From assembly GCA_902826775.1 (NCBI GenBank), contig CADEHE010000010.1:1-64000 (forward strand): a DNA stretch of 64,000 nt, in the 5' to 3' direction. Made by a program: the position numbers and the translations under genes. The notes beneath the pieces were generated by a model. It had not been told where the DNA came from. It saw only the letters and a program-made list of their open reading frames with translations, and made no database searches. Of this stretch, positions 19,769 to 27,840 are shown piece by piece. Source of the stretch: an uncultured Pseudomonadota bacterium (GTDB lineage Bacteria; Pseudomonadota; Gammaproteobacteria; Burkholderiales; JALYOK01). Position 1 is the first letter of the stretch; the number at the start of each line of letters is the position of its first letter.

Positions 19769-21373
19769 TTAGTCGGCGGCAGGGCCGTCAAGTGAGCGAA
19801 ACGCGAAGGCGTCGAAGGCTTGCGTCTGTTCCACCAGCTTGGTGGCGCGCACGCGCTCGGAACCGGCCGCAGTTTCCACGATGTAATCGCTGTCGGCGTA
19901 AATTCCGTGCGGGACCAGCAGCGTCGCTGGGCGCCGCATAGTCGGCAGTTCCGGCAGACGTAGTCCAGGCGAGCGGCGCGCAGCCCGCGGGCTAGTGGCG
20001 GGTGTGACGCTGACGCATTCGGCGTGCGGACCAAGCATTTGCATGCCGAATTGCAGCCCGTTGGCGTCTTCGCTGTAGACCCAACGCACCGCGCCGATCG
20101 CCCAGGGTTGGTTGCCATCGAAACGCACAGCGACTACTTCGCCCACGGCGATAGAGATGCCTTCACCCGCGCTGCGTTTGAGGGCCAATCCGCCAGCGCT
20201 CTGGTTAAGGATGTCCCACTGCCGCACGAGTGCTGCGGCGTCCGCATGCGGGCGGCGGAAATCCAGTTGATCACTGAAGTGGGGCGGAGCACCGGCCGTG
20301 GCGGGCTCTGCCACATGCAGGCTCCCCAACATCACTTCAGCTATATTGGCAACGCCTATACAGACCTCTACGTGAGCACCCGACGCGCTGCGGTTGAACG
20401 TGCGCTTGGGCGGCACGCTCCAAATCTTCTGCAGGCGCCGGCACAGCGGCGCCACCGTTTCGGGATCCACATAGCTCGGCACGCCGAGCTGGTTCAGTGT
20501 CATACCGGCATCCAGGCGCCCGGCGATCTCGCCCAAGGAGTAAGCCAAGTTGGCGGCGCTCAACACCTTGTCAACGGGAGTGACCTGGCCCGCTTCGACC
20601 GCACTGAGGGATTTCGGCGGGCGATCGGTGTCGCTGCGCACCAAGAATAAACCAGCGCCGGTCAGTTGATCCGAATACGGGAACACGAACACGGTATTGT
20701 GGTGCTTCTGCACCAACGCCAAAATCTGTTCGACCTCGCCTGGTTGCAAGCGGTAAGGATCGGCCAGCGCCAGCAGCAGTGTCTGCTTGTACACCATGCC
20801 TATGGTCGAGACCTTGGCGCGGCGGCTTGCTTCGACCGGCGTGTCTTCCAAGCTGAAATGCTGCGCGTAGTGAAAAATCTGGTGAATTTCATGCCAGACA
20901 CCGGCGGGGGTGGGCGTATAGGTCTTGTAGCTGAGCGTAAGCGTGTCGGCGAGCGTGCCGATGGCGCGGTGCAAATGCACCGCGAGCTGCTTCTTGCTGG
21001 CGAAAAAGCGGTCCGTTTTTTCCAACAAGATTAACTTATAGCCGTAGCCGAACTCAATCAGCAGTTCGCGCGAGAGCCGCGCAGCTTCACGCGCCTTCTC
21101 GGGAAGCGGTAGCGCTGCCTTCAGGTAGTCTTGCTCCAGATCATCGAGCAACCGCAGCATGGGCGCGCGGTATAACTCGAGCAGCCGGAAGCGTTCTTCC
21201 GCGGCGAGTCGAATGCGGTTGAGACTGTAAACAGCCGTATGCAGTGCTTGCGTCGCTGGTACGGTGTCAGCTAGAGGCAGGGCGCTTACCCAGCTCTGAA
21301 CTGCTTTGAGGCGCGTTTCGGTTGAAACCCCTTCATCACCCGCCGGAGACGGCACCGAGAACTTAAAGGCCAT
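19769..21373 (-). CDS. PilZ-like protein, likely c-di-GMP-linked, betaproteobacterial family
   Basis: A 534-residue cytoplasmic protein with no signal or membrane spans. The N-terminal 300 residues are helical (SRELLIEFGYGYKLILLEK, YSLGEIAGRLDAG). The middle and C-terminal part (residues 340-480) is beta-rich, with WDILNQSAGGLALKR and VAVRFDGNQPWAIGAVRWVY. These look like a PilZ beta-barrel in which the canonical RxxxR and DxSxxG c-di-GMP motifs are replaced (NQSAGG). I recall similar proteins annotated as cyclic-di-GMP-binding or simply hypothetical in this class. A c-di-GMP role is therefore tentative. It is monocistronic, upstream of wrbA. Confidence 0.55.
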   Translation of the reverse strand: MAFKFSVPSPAGDEGVSTETRLKAVQSWVSALPLADTVPATQALHTAVYSLNRIRLAAEERFRLLELYRAPMLRLLDDLEQDYLKAALPLPEKAREAARLSRELLIEFGYGYKLILLEKTDRFFASKKQLAVHLHRAIGTLADTLTLSYKTYTPTPAGVWHEIHQIFHYAQHFSLEDTPVEASRRAKVSTIGMVYKQTLLLALADPYRLQPGEVEQILALVQKHHNTVFVFPYSDQLTGAGLFLVRSDTDRPPKSLSAVEAGQVTPVDKVLSAANLAYSLGEIAGRLDAGMTLNQLGVPSYVDPETVAPLCRRLQKIWSVPPKRTFNRSASGAHVEVCIGVANIAEVMLGSLHVAEPATAGAPPHFSDQLDFRRPHADAAALVRQWDILNQSAGGLALKRSAGEGISIAVGEVVAVRFDGNQPWAIGAVRWVYSEDANGLQFGMQMLGPHAECVSVTPATSPRAARRSPGLRLPELPTMRRPATLLVPHGIYADSDYIVETAAGSERVRATKLVEQTQAFDAFAFRSLDGPAAD

Positions 21374-21464
21374 GGACCCTGACTATTCCTCGAGAGCGCG
21401 CATTCTAATCCAAAGCGCTAAGCGCTAGCGAAGAGTTCATTGAATTTCACATAGATACGCGCAT

Positions 21465-22256
21465 TTAGCGCGCGGTGCGCACGCCGTAGGCTTGCGCCCA
21501 ACTCAAGCCGGCGATAGTCGCTGCCCGTGGCCGGTATTCGCAGCCGATCCAACCACGGTAGCCTAGCCGGTCGATCAGATCGAACAAGAACGGGTAATTG
21601 ACTTCGCCCACATCCGGTTCATGCCGCCCGGGCACGCCGGCGATCTGTATATGCCGTGAAACCGGCAGATGCGTTTCGATGGTTTGCGCCAAGTTGCCTT
21701 GCATCATTTGGCGGTGGTAAAGATCGAGTTGCAGAAAGACGTTGTCGCTGCCGACCCGTTCCATGATGCGGCGCGCTTGTTCGATGCTGGTCAAGAAATA
21801 ACCTGCGTTGTCGAATGTATTGAGCGGCTCGATCAATGTCCGAATACCGTGTTGCTTCATCTGCGCGGCAGCGTAGCCGAGGTTGTCGATGAAGGTGCGC
21901 TCGCATTGTTCTTGGCTCGCGCCGGCAGGGACCATGCCTGCCATGACGTGGAGTTGTTCGCAGCCGATCGCCTGCGCGTAGTCGATTGCCTGCGCGAGGT
22001 AGCCGCGAAACTCGGCTTCGCGTCCGGAGAATATCGCCACGCCGCGCTCACCTTTGCTCCAATCGCCAGGCGGCAAATTGAACAAGGCTTGCGTCAGTTT
22101 GTGCTCGCGCAGCCGTGCGCGCACCTCTGTTACCGGATATTCATAAGGAAACAAGAATTCGACGCCGCGGAAGCCGGCGCGCGCCGCGGCCTCGAAACGG
22201 TCGAGAAAAGCATGCTCCTGAAACATCATGGAGAGATTGGCGGCGAAGTTGGGCAT
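21465..22256 (-). CDS. hyi: Hydroxypyruvate isomerase
   Basis: A 263-residue TIM-barrel sugar-phosphate isomerase/epimerase-like protein. It starts with PNFAANLSMMFQEHAFLDRF and contains FNLPPGDWSKGERGVA and EPLNTFDNAGYFLT. The latter's Glu, together with LQLDLYHRQ and GEVNYPFLF, forms the metal/acid-base site. Hyi interconverts hydroxypyruvate and tartronate semialdehyde in glyoxylate metabolism. The start at ATG 22256 matches the family N-terminus. It is divergent from glcDEF, whose product glyoxylate feeds the same pathway. The about 136-bp gap between them must hold both promoters. Confidence 0.9.
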   Translation of the reverse strand: MPNFAANLSMMFQEHAFLDRFEAAARAGFRGVEFLFPYEYPVTEVRARLREHKLTQALFNLPPGDWSKGERGVAIFSGREAEFRGYLAQAIDYAQAIGCEQLHVMAGMVPAGASQEQCERTFIDNLGYAAAQMKQHGIRTLIEPLNTFDNAGYFLTSIEQARRIMERVGSDNVFLQLDLYHRQMMQGNLAQTIETHLPVSRHIQIAGVPGRHEPDVGEVNYPFLFDLIDRLGYRGWIGCEYRPRAATIAGLSWAQAYGVRTAR

Positions 22257-22392
22257 AGTCGATTGGGTGAAATGGGCGCGCGGGCTTGGTCGGAGTGCGT
22301 ATGATAGGATTATCGTCGAAAAACATCTGGATCTCCAAGCAGCAAGCGCCTGCACCTGGGTGTTCTCATCGTCGCTTACTCCTCCTGCTGCA

Positions 22393-23877
22393 ATGGGCAA
22401 CGTCGAAACCTTCACTTCCACTCTCGACCGCATGGCGCTCGCTGCGCGTTTGCGAGAATTTTTGCCGGCGCAGTGTGTGCTGTTCGACCAAGAAGATGTG
22501 CGCGCGTATGAAACCGATGGGCTGACCGCGTTTCGGCAAACGCCACTGTTAGTGGTGCTGCCGGAGACGGAAGCGCAAGTGCAGTCGATCTTGCGCCTAT
22601 GCCACGCGCACAACGTGCCGGTGGTGGCGCGCGGCTCCGGCACCGGTTTATCGGGCGGCGCCTTGCCGCACGCTCAAGGCGTGTTGTTATCGATGGCAAA
22701 GTTCATGCGCATTGTGTCGATCGACCCGCTCGCGCGCACAGCGCGCGTGCAGCCGGGCGTGCGCAATCTCGCTATCTCCGAGGCGGTGGCGCCGCTGGGC
22801 CTTTATTACGCACCGGATCCATCGAGCCAGATCGCTTGTTCCATCGGCGGCAATGTGGCGGAGAACTCCGGCGGCGTACACTGCCTAAAGTATGGGCTTA
22901 CGGTTCACAACATTCTTAAATTGCGGGTTGTTACTATAGAGGGTAATCTAATCGAGATCGGCTCGGACGCGCTCGATAGCCCCGGCTACGATTTGTTGGC
23001 GTTGCTTACCGGCTCCGAAGGTATGTTGGGCGTTACTACCGAGGTGACGGTAAAGCTGCTGCCCAAACCGCAGTTGGCGCGCGCCGCGCTGGCAGCGTTC
23101 GACGATGTCGAAAAGGCCGCGGTTGCGGTGGGCAAAATCATCGGCGCCGGCATTATTCCGGCTGGGCTGGAAATGATGGACAAGCCGGCGATGGTCGCCG
23201 CCGAAGACTACGTGCACGCGAACTATCCGACCCATGCCGAGGCGCTGCTCATTTGCGAATCGGACGGCACGCCGGAAGAAGTCGCCGACGAAATGGCGCG
23301 CATGAGGCAAGTGCTGGAAGAATGCGGCGCGATTGAGGTGCGTTTCTCCGACGACGAGGCGCAGCGGCTCAAGTTCTGGGCTGGGCGCAAAGCCGCCTTT
23401 CCCGCAGTGGGGCGCATTTCGCCAGACTACTACTGTATCGACGGCACCATTCCACGCAAAGCGCTCGGCCACGTGCTCAAGCGCATCTACGAAATGTCGA
23501 AAGAGTTCGGCCTCGGCGTAGCGAACGTGTTTCATGCCGGCGACGGCAACTTGCACCCGCTCATTCTGTACGATGCGAGCGAGCCCGACGGCTTTGCACG
23601 CACCGAGGCTTTCGGCGCGAAGATCCTTGAGTTGTGTGTCGAAGTTGGCGGCACCATCACCGGTGAGCACGGCGTCGGCGTGGAAAAGATCAACCAAATG
23701 TGCGTGCAGTTCTCGGAAGCCGAGCGCGACATGTTTCACGCCATTAAGCACGCATTCGACGAAAAAGGCCTGCTCAATCCAGGCAAGGCGATACCGAGCT
23801 TGCACCGCTGCGCCGAATATGGGCGCATGCATGTGCACCACGGCCAAATGAAGCACTCCGAACTGCCGCGGTTTTAG
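22393..23877 (+). CDS. glcD: Glycolate oxidase subunit GlcD (FAD-linked)
   Basis: A 494-residue FAD-binding oxidase (FAD_binding_4 plus FAD-oxidase C domain). The PP-loop GSGTGLSGGALP is near residue 80, with QIACSIGGNVAENSGG and a C-terminal GDGNLHPLILYD and TGEHGVGVEK. It oxidises glycolate to glyoxylate as part of a membrane-associated GlcDEF complex feeding electrons to quinone. No ribosome site is obvious at ATG 22393; ATG 22432 (ALAARLREFL) is an alternative start. It is followed by glcE after 9 bp. Confidence 0.92.
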   Translation: MGNVETFTSTLDRMALAARLREFLPAQCVLFDQEDVRAYETDGLTAFRQTPLLVVLPETEAQVQSILRLCHAHNVPVVARGSGTGLSGGALPHAQGVLLSMAKFMRIVSIDPLARTARVQPGVRNLAISEAVAPLGLYYAPDPSSQIACSIGGNVAENSGGVHCLKYGLTVHNILKLRVVTIEGNLIEIGSDALDSPGYDLLALLTGSEGMLGVTTEVTVKLLPKPQLARAALAAFDDVEKAAVAVGKIIGAGIIPAGLEMMDKPAMVAAEDYVHANYPTHAEALLICESDGTPEEVADEMARMRQVLEECGAIEVRFSDDEAQRLKFWAGRKAAFPAVGRISPDYYCIDGTIPRKALGHVLKRIYEMSKEFGLGVANVFHAGDGNLHPLILYDASEPDGFARTEAFGAKILELCVEVGGTITGEHGVGVEKINQMCVQFSEAERDMFHAIKHAFDEKGLLNPGKAIPSLHRCAEYGRMHVHHGQMKHSELPRF

Positions 23878-23886
23878 AACGGCGCG

Positions 23887-24975
23887 ATGACGATGCAGCA
23901 GCAACTGTCTGCGCTGATCGAGCGTGTGCGCGAAGCGCATGCGCAGCGTGCTCCGCTGGAAATTCGCGGCGGCGGCAGTAAACGCTTCTTTGGGGCGCAG
24001 CGAACGTCCGCATCAGCGTCGCGACCGGCGCAGGCGGCGGCCCCGCTGGATGTGACCGGCTATCGCGGCGTCATCGAGTACGAGCCGACCGAGTTGGTGC
24101 TCTCGGTGCGCGCCGGCACGCCGCTCATGGAGGTGCGTCGCGTGTTGAACGAAGGCGGGCAAATGCTGCCCTTCGAGCCGCCGCATTTCGCCGAAAGCGC
24201 AACCATCGGCGGCTGCGTAGCCGCCGGCTGGTCCGGCCCGCGCCGTGCCTACACCGGGTCGGTGCGCGACTTCGTGCTGGGAACGCGCATCATCGACGGC
24301 CGAGGCCAGGACCTGCGCTTCGGCGGCAAAGTCATCAAGAACGTGGCGGGCTACGATGTGTCGCGTTTAATGGTGGGCGCTTTCGGCACGCTCGGCGTCA
24401 TTACGGAAATTTCGTTCAAGGTGCTGCCCAAACCCGCGGCCGAAGCCACGTTGATGTTTCAGGTCGACGAAGCCACCGCGCTCGAGCGCATGAATCGGTG
24501 GGCGGGGCAGCCGCTGCCCTTGTCGGCGACCTTCTACGACGGCGATTGCTTGTACGTGCGCCTATCCGGTGCGGCGAGCGCGGTGGCCGCCGCCTGCAAG
24601 CAGCTTGATGGCAGCCCGATGGACGCTGCGACGCTATTATGGGAGTCGGTGCGTGAGCACGCGCTAAAACAGTTTCGATTGCCGCTGCCGTTGTGGCGGC
24701 TTTCGCTGCCGTCGACCACGCCACCGCTGCGGCTTAGCGGCACGCAAGTGATCGAATGGGGCGGGGCGCTGCGCTGGATTGCATCTGACATGGATGCTGC
24801 CGCTATTCGCGCCGCCGCTGAGAAGGTCGGCGGCTCGGCCATGTTGTTTCGCAATGGGGGCGAGCTCCCAACGTTCCATCCGCTCAAGCCGGAAATCGCC
24901 CGCCTCAACGAGGCGCTTAAAGCGAAGTTCGATCCGGTCTGCATACTCAATCCCGGTCGCACACACAGATCGTAG
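23887..24975 (+). CDS. glcE: Glycolate oxidase subunit GlcE (FAD-binding)
   Basis: A 362-residue protein with an FAD_binding_4 domain of the same kind as GlcD but shorter, lacking the full C-terminal FAD-oxidase domain. Visible motifs are IRGGGSKRFFG, ATIGGCVAAGWSGPRR and FGGKVIKNVAGYDVSRLMVGAFGTLG. The C-terminus ends FDPVCILNPGRTH. It is a structural/FAD subunit of the complex, in an operon with glcD (9-bp gap) and glcF (8-bp gap). Confidence 0.9.
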   Translation: MTMQQQLSALIERVREAHAQRAPLEIRGGGSKRFFGAQRTSASASRPAQAAAPLDVTGYRGVIEYEPTELVLSVRAGTPLMEVRRVLNEGGQMLPFEPPHFAESATIGGCVAAGWSGPRRAYTGSVRDFVLGTRIIDGRGQDLRFGGKVIKNVAGYDVSRLMVGAFGTLGVITEISFKVLPKPAAEATLMFQVDEATALERMNRWAGQPLPLSATFYDGDCLYVRLSGAASAVAAACKQLDGSPMDAATLLWESVREHALKQFRLPLPLWRLSLPSTTPPLRLSGTQVIEWGGALRWIASDMDAAAIRAAAEKVGGSAMLFRNGGELPTFHPLKPEIARLNEALKAKFDPVCILNPGRTHRS

Positions 24976-24983
24976 AACAATAC

Positions 24984-26258
24984 ATGCAAACCAACATCGT
25001 CGCGCCCTTCAAAGACACGCCTGAAGGTCAAGAGGCGGAAGCGATTGTGCGCAAATGCGTGCACTGCGGATTCTGCCTAGCCACGTGCCCGACATATCAA
25101 TTGCTCGGAGACGAACTCGACAGTCCGCGCGGGCGCATCTATCTCATGAAGCAAGTGCTGGAGGGCGAGCCAGTGACGGCGCGCACGCAGCTGCATCTGG
25201 ACCGCTGTTTGACGTGCCGCAATTGCGAAACAACCTGCCCGTCGGGCGTGGAGTATGGCCGCTTGGTCGATATTGGTCGCGGCCTGGTCGAAAAGCGTGT
25301 GCCGCGGTCGTTTGCGGAACAGATGAAGCGCAAGGCGCTCAGCGCCGTGGTGCCGAAAGCAAACGTGTTTTCACCTTTGCTGAAACTCGGGCAACTCGCG
25401 CGGCCTGTATTGCCAGCGGCGATGCAACAGAAACTGCCAAGCGCGGCGGCAGCTTCGGCAGGGGATTACAATTGGCCTGCGGCGCGGCATGCGCGCAGGA
25501 TGTTGGTATTGGAGGGCTGCGTGCAGCCGGCGCTAGCGCCGAGCATCAACGCCGCCACGGCGCGCTTGCTCGATCATTGCGGCATCTCGCTCATCAAAGC
25601 CGAACAAGCGGGTTGCTGCGGCGCGCTCGACTATCACCTGAGCCGCCATGATACCGGTATGGACTACATGCGCCGCAACATCGACGCGTGGTGGCCGCAC
25701 ATCGAGGCTGGCGTGGAGGCGATCGTTATCACCGCCAGCGGTTGCGGCGCGATGGTGAAAGAGTATGCGCACCTGCTGCGCAACGATGCGCGCTACCAGA
25801 AAAAGGCTGCGAAAGTATCGGCACTGATGCGCGACGTGGCAGAAGTCGTCACGCAAGAGCACGGCAAGCTCGGCGAGTTTGCGCGAATAGGGGGCGGCGG
25901 AACTCAGCAAAAGCGCCGACTGGCGTTTCACCCGCCGTGTTCGCTGCAGCATGGACTGAAGCTGCGCAACTTGGTCGAGCCGCTGCTTACTGCCGCGGGG
26001 TTCGAGCTGACCTACGTGGCAAACGCGCACTTGTGTTGCGGCTCAGCGGGGACTTACTCGATTCTGCAACCAGAACTCTCGCAGCGGTTACTGCGCAACA
26101 AAATCGAAGCGCTCGAGGCTGGCCAGGCGGAGGCCATCGTCACCGCTAACATCGGCTGCCAAACCCATCTGCAAAGCGCGACGCAGCGGCCTGTTCGGCA
26201 CTGGGTTGAAGTCTTGGAAGAGCGCGTGCGAGCGTTGTCGCTCGCGAACGTCGCATAG
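24984..26258 (+). CDS. glcF: Glycolate oxidase iron-sulfur subunit GlcF
   Basis: A 424-residue protein. It has two ferredoxin-type 4Fe-4S motifs near the N-terminus (CVHCGFCLATCPTY and CLTCRNCETTCPSG) and two CCG domains (EQAGCCGALDYH and NAHLCCGSAGTYS). It passes electrons from the flavin subunits toward quinone. It is the last gene of glcDEF; the next gene has its own upstream region of 134 bp. Confidence 0.93.
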   Translation: MQTNIVAPFKDTPEGQEAEAIVRKCVHCGFCLATCPTYQLLGDELDSPRGRIYLMKQVLEGEPVTARTQLHLDRCLTCRNCETTCPSGVEYGRLVDIGRGLVEKRVPRSFAEQMKRKALSAVVPKANVFSPLLKLGQLARPVLPAAMQQKLPSAAAASAGDYNWPAARHARRMLVLEGCVQPALAPSINAATARLLDHCGISLIKAEQAGCCGALDYHLSRHDTGMDYMRRNIDAWWPHIEAGVEAIVITASGCGAMVKEYAHLLRNDARYQKKAAKVSALMRDVAEVVTQEHGKLGEFARIGGGGTQQKRRLAFHPPCSLQHGLKLRNLVEPLLTAAGFELTYVANAHLCCGSAGTYSILQPELSQRLLRNKIEALEAGQAEAIVTANIGCQTHLQSATQRPVRHWVEVLEERVRALSLANVA

Positions 26259-26392
26259 CAGCGACAACGCTGTTGCGGATCGGCAACGATGGCGTAGGAA
26301 ATGAGCCTGGGCGGTTGTCGCTGCCCGCTTTTCTGTGGTACCTTGCTTGAGCAGAGTTTGCTAACTCACTACTAATCTCAGGGAGGGCTCGC

Positions 26393-26803
26393 ATGGAAAC
26401 ACTAATGCAACAACGCTGGTTTCGCTTGATTGCCAAGCTGTTGGTTGTGACGACGCTGTCGCTCGGTTTGCCAATGACCGCCGCGCGCGCCGGCATGATT
26501 GGTACCGAGGCGGTGGTAAGCGCAGAGCAGATGAACGCTCAGCGCGCGCGCGTACAGCAGTTCTTGGAGCGCGCCGACGTGCAGGCGCAGCTGCAAAAGA
26601 TGGGTGTCGATCCCAGCGTGGCCAAGACGCGCACAATGGCTTTGACCGATCAAGAGATTCAACAAATCGCCGGCAAGATGGATCAAATGCCAGCGGGCGG
26701 CGCAGACGTCTTGGTGGTGATCGTAGTGATTTTCTTGATCCTGCTGCTGACCGACGTGCTGGGCTTCACGCAGATCTTCCCGTTCACTAAGCCGATTCGT
26801 TAA
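26393..26803 (+). CDS. PA2779 family membrane protein
   Basis: A 136-residue protein. A signal-like first helix (LIAKLLVVTTLSLGLPMTAARA) is followed by a helical charged stretch (RARVQQFLERADVQAQLQKMGVDP) and the PA2779-family core LTDQEIQQIAGKMDQMPAGG. A second hydrophobic helix (VLVVIVVIFLILLLTDVLG) lies near the end. Its function is unknown; it is nearly always next to a PA2778-type peptidase, as here. The start follows GGGAGG. A perfect intrinsic terminator lies about 40 bp after its stop. Confidence 0.8.
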   Translation: METLMQQRWFRLIAKLLVVTTLSLGLPMTAARAGMIGTEAVVSAEQMNAQRARVQQFLERADVQAQLQKMGVDPSVAKTRTMALTDQEIQQIAGKMDQMPAGGADVLVVIVVIFLILLLTDVLGFTQIFPFTKPIR

Positions 26804-26811
26804 AGGCGAAG

Positions 26812-27840
26812 TTGAACGCGAAGAGTATTCGAGTATCCGGCAAAAACGCCCGCGCTGCGGGCGTTTTTGTTTCTCTGCGCGCTGCTGGCGCATGGGCGAC
26901 AGCGATATTGCTCACAGCGCTGCTGGGGGGCTGTGCCGCGCCGCAGACGCGCGAACTACTGCAAGACGCAACACTTAAGTTGCCGGCGCGTGCCGAACTC
27001 AGCAAAGTTCCGTTTTTTCCACAAGACGAGTACCAATGCGGGCCGGCGGCGTTGGCTACTGTCCTGCGAGCCGCCGGACGCCCGGCTACGCCCACCGATC
27101 TGGTGCCGCTTGTATATGTGCCGGAACGGCGCGGTAGTTTTCAAGTGGAGATAATCGCCGCCGCGCGCCGCTATCATCTGGTCGCGGTGCCGCTGCAGCC
27201 CTACGTCGAGGACATTTTGCGTGAAGTCGCCGCCGGCAATCCGGTGCTTGTGCTGCAGAATCTGGCGCTTTCGTTCGCGCCGCAGTGGCACTACGCGGTG
27301 GTGGTCGGCTACGACCTCGACGAGGCGAAGCTAATCCTTCGCTCGGGCCAGTACGAGCGCTTGGAGACGAGCATGTCTACGTTCGAGCGCACCTGGGCGC
27401 GCGGCGACTATTGGGCGATCGTCGCTTTGCCGCCGGAGCGCATGCCGGTTAGCGTCACGCAGAGTGCCTACGCGGAGGCGGCCGTTGCCCTTGAAAGCAA
27501 GGGCTACATTGCCGGGGCGCGCACCGCCTATCAGACCGCGCTGCGCCGCTGGCCGCGCAACTTGGCGGCTTGGATCGGTACCGGCAACATCGCCTACCGG
27601 GACAAGGATCTTCTCGGCGCGGAGCGGGCATTCCGGCGCGCGGCGCAGTTACACCCGGAATCGGGTATCGCACTGAATAACCTCGCCCAGGTATTACTCG
27701 AACAAGGCAAATTGGATGAGGCTCTCCAGGTTGCCCAGGTGGCAGTATCCAAACCCGGCGCGACGCAATCGCAGGCGCGCCAGACGCTCTCGGAGATTCA
27801 AGCCAAGCGCAGCGCGGCGCCCGCCGTTACAGCCCCCTAG
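26812..27840 (+). CDS. PA2778 family lipoprotein: C39-like cysteine peptidase with TPR
   Basis: A reading frame of 342 residues with a lipobox (LLGGC, Cys near residue 42). A papain/C39-like domain has its catalytic Cys in DEYQCGPAALATVLRAAG and its His in QWHYAVVVGYD. The C-terminus carries TPR units (AAWIGTGNIAYRDKDLLGAERAFRRAA and GIALNNLAQVLLEQGKLDEAL). It probably cleaves double-glycine or similar peptides at the outer or inner membrane. The TTG start at 26812 makes the frame run through a perfect terminator hairpin (26842-26868), so the true start may be downstream or the gene attenuated. Its stop shares a CTAG with the convergent gene. Confidence 0.78.
   Translation: MNAKSIRVSGKNARAAGVFVSLRAAGAWATAILLTALLGGCAAPQTRELLQDATLKLPARAELSKVPFFPQDEYQCGPAALATVLRAAGRPATPTDLVPLVYVPERRGSFQVEIIAAARRYHLVAVPLQPYVEDILREVAAGNPVLVLQNLALSFAPQWHYAVVVGYDLDEAKLILRSGQYERLETSMSTFERTWARGDYWAIVALPPERMPVSVTQSAYAEAAVALESKGYIAGARTAYQTALRRWPRNLAAWIGTGNIAYRDKDLLGAERAFRRAAQLHPESGIALNNLAQVLLEQGKLDEALQVAQVAVSKPGATQSQARQTLSEIQAKRSAAPAVTAP
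26842..26868. terminator. Perfect bidirectional intrinsic terminator
   Basis: AAAAACGCCCGC and GCGGGCGTTTTT form a 12-bp perfect stem with a 3-nt loop, followed by GTTT. It lies after the PA2779 gene and inside the first codons of the PA2778 reading frame as drawn. Confidence 0.85.

Noticed and set aside
22948..23940. 330-codon minus-strand open frame opposite glcD
   Set aside because: Antisense shadow of a gene with intact FAD-oxidase motifs.
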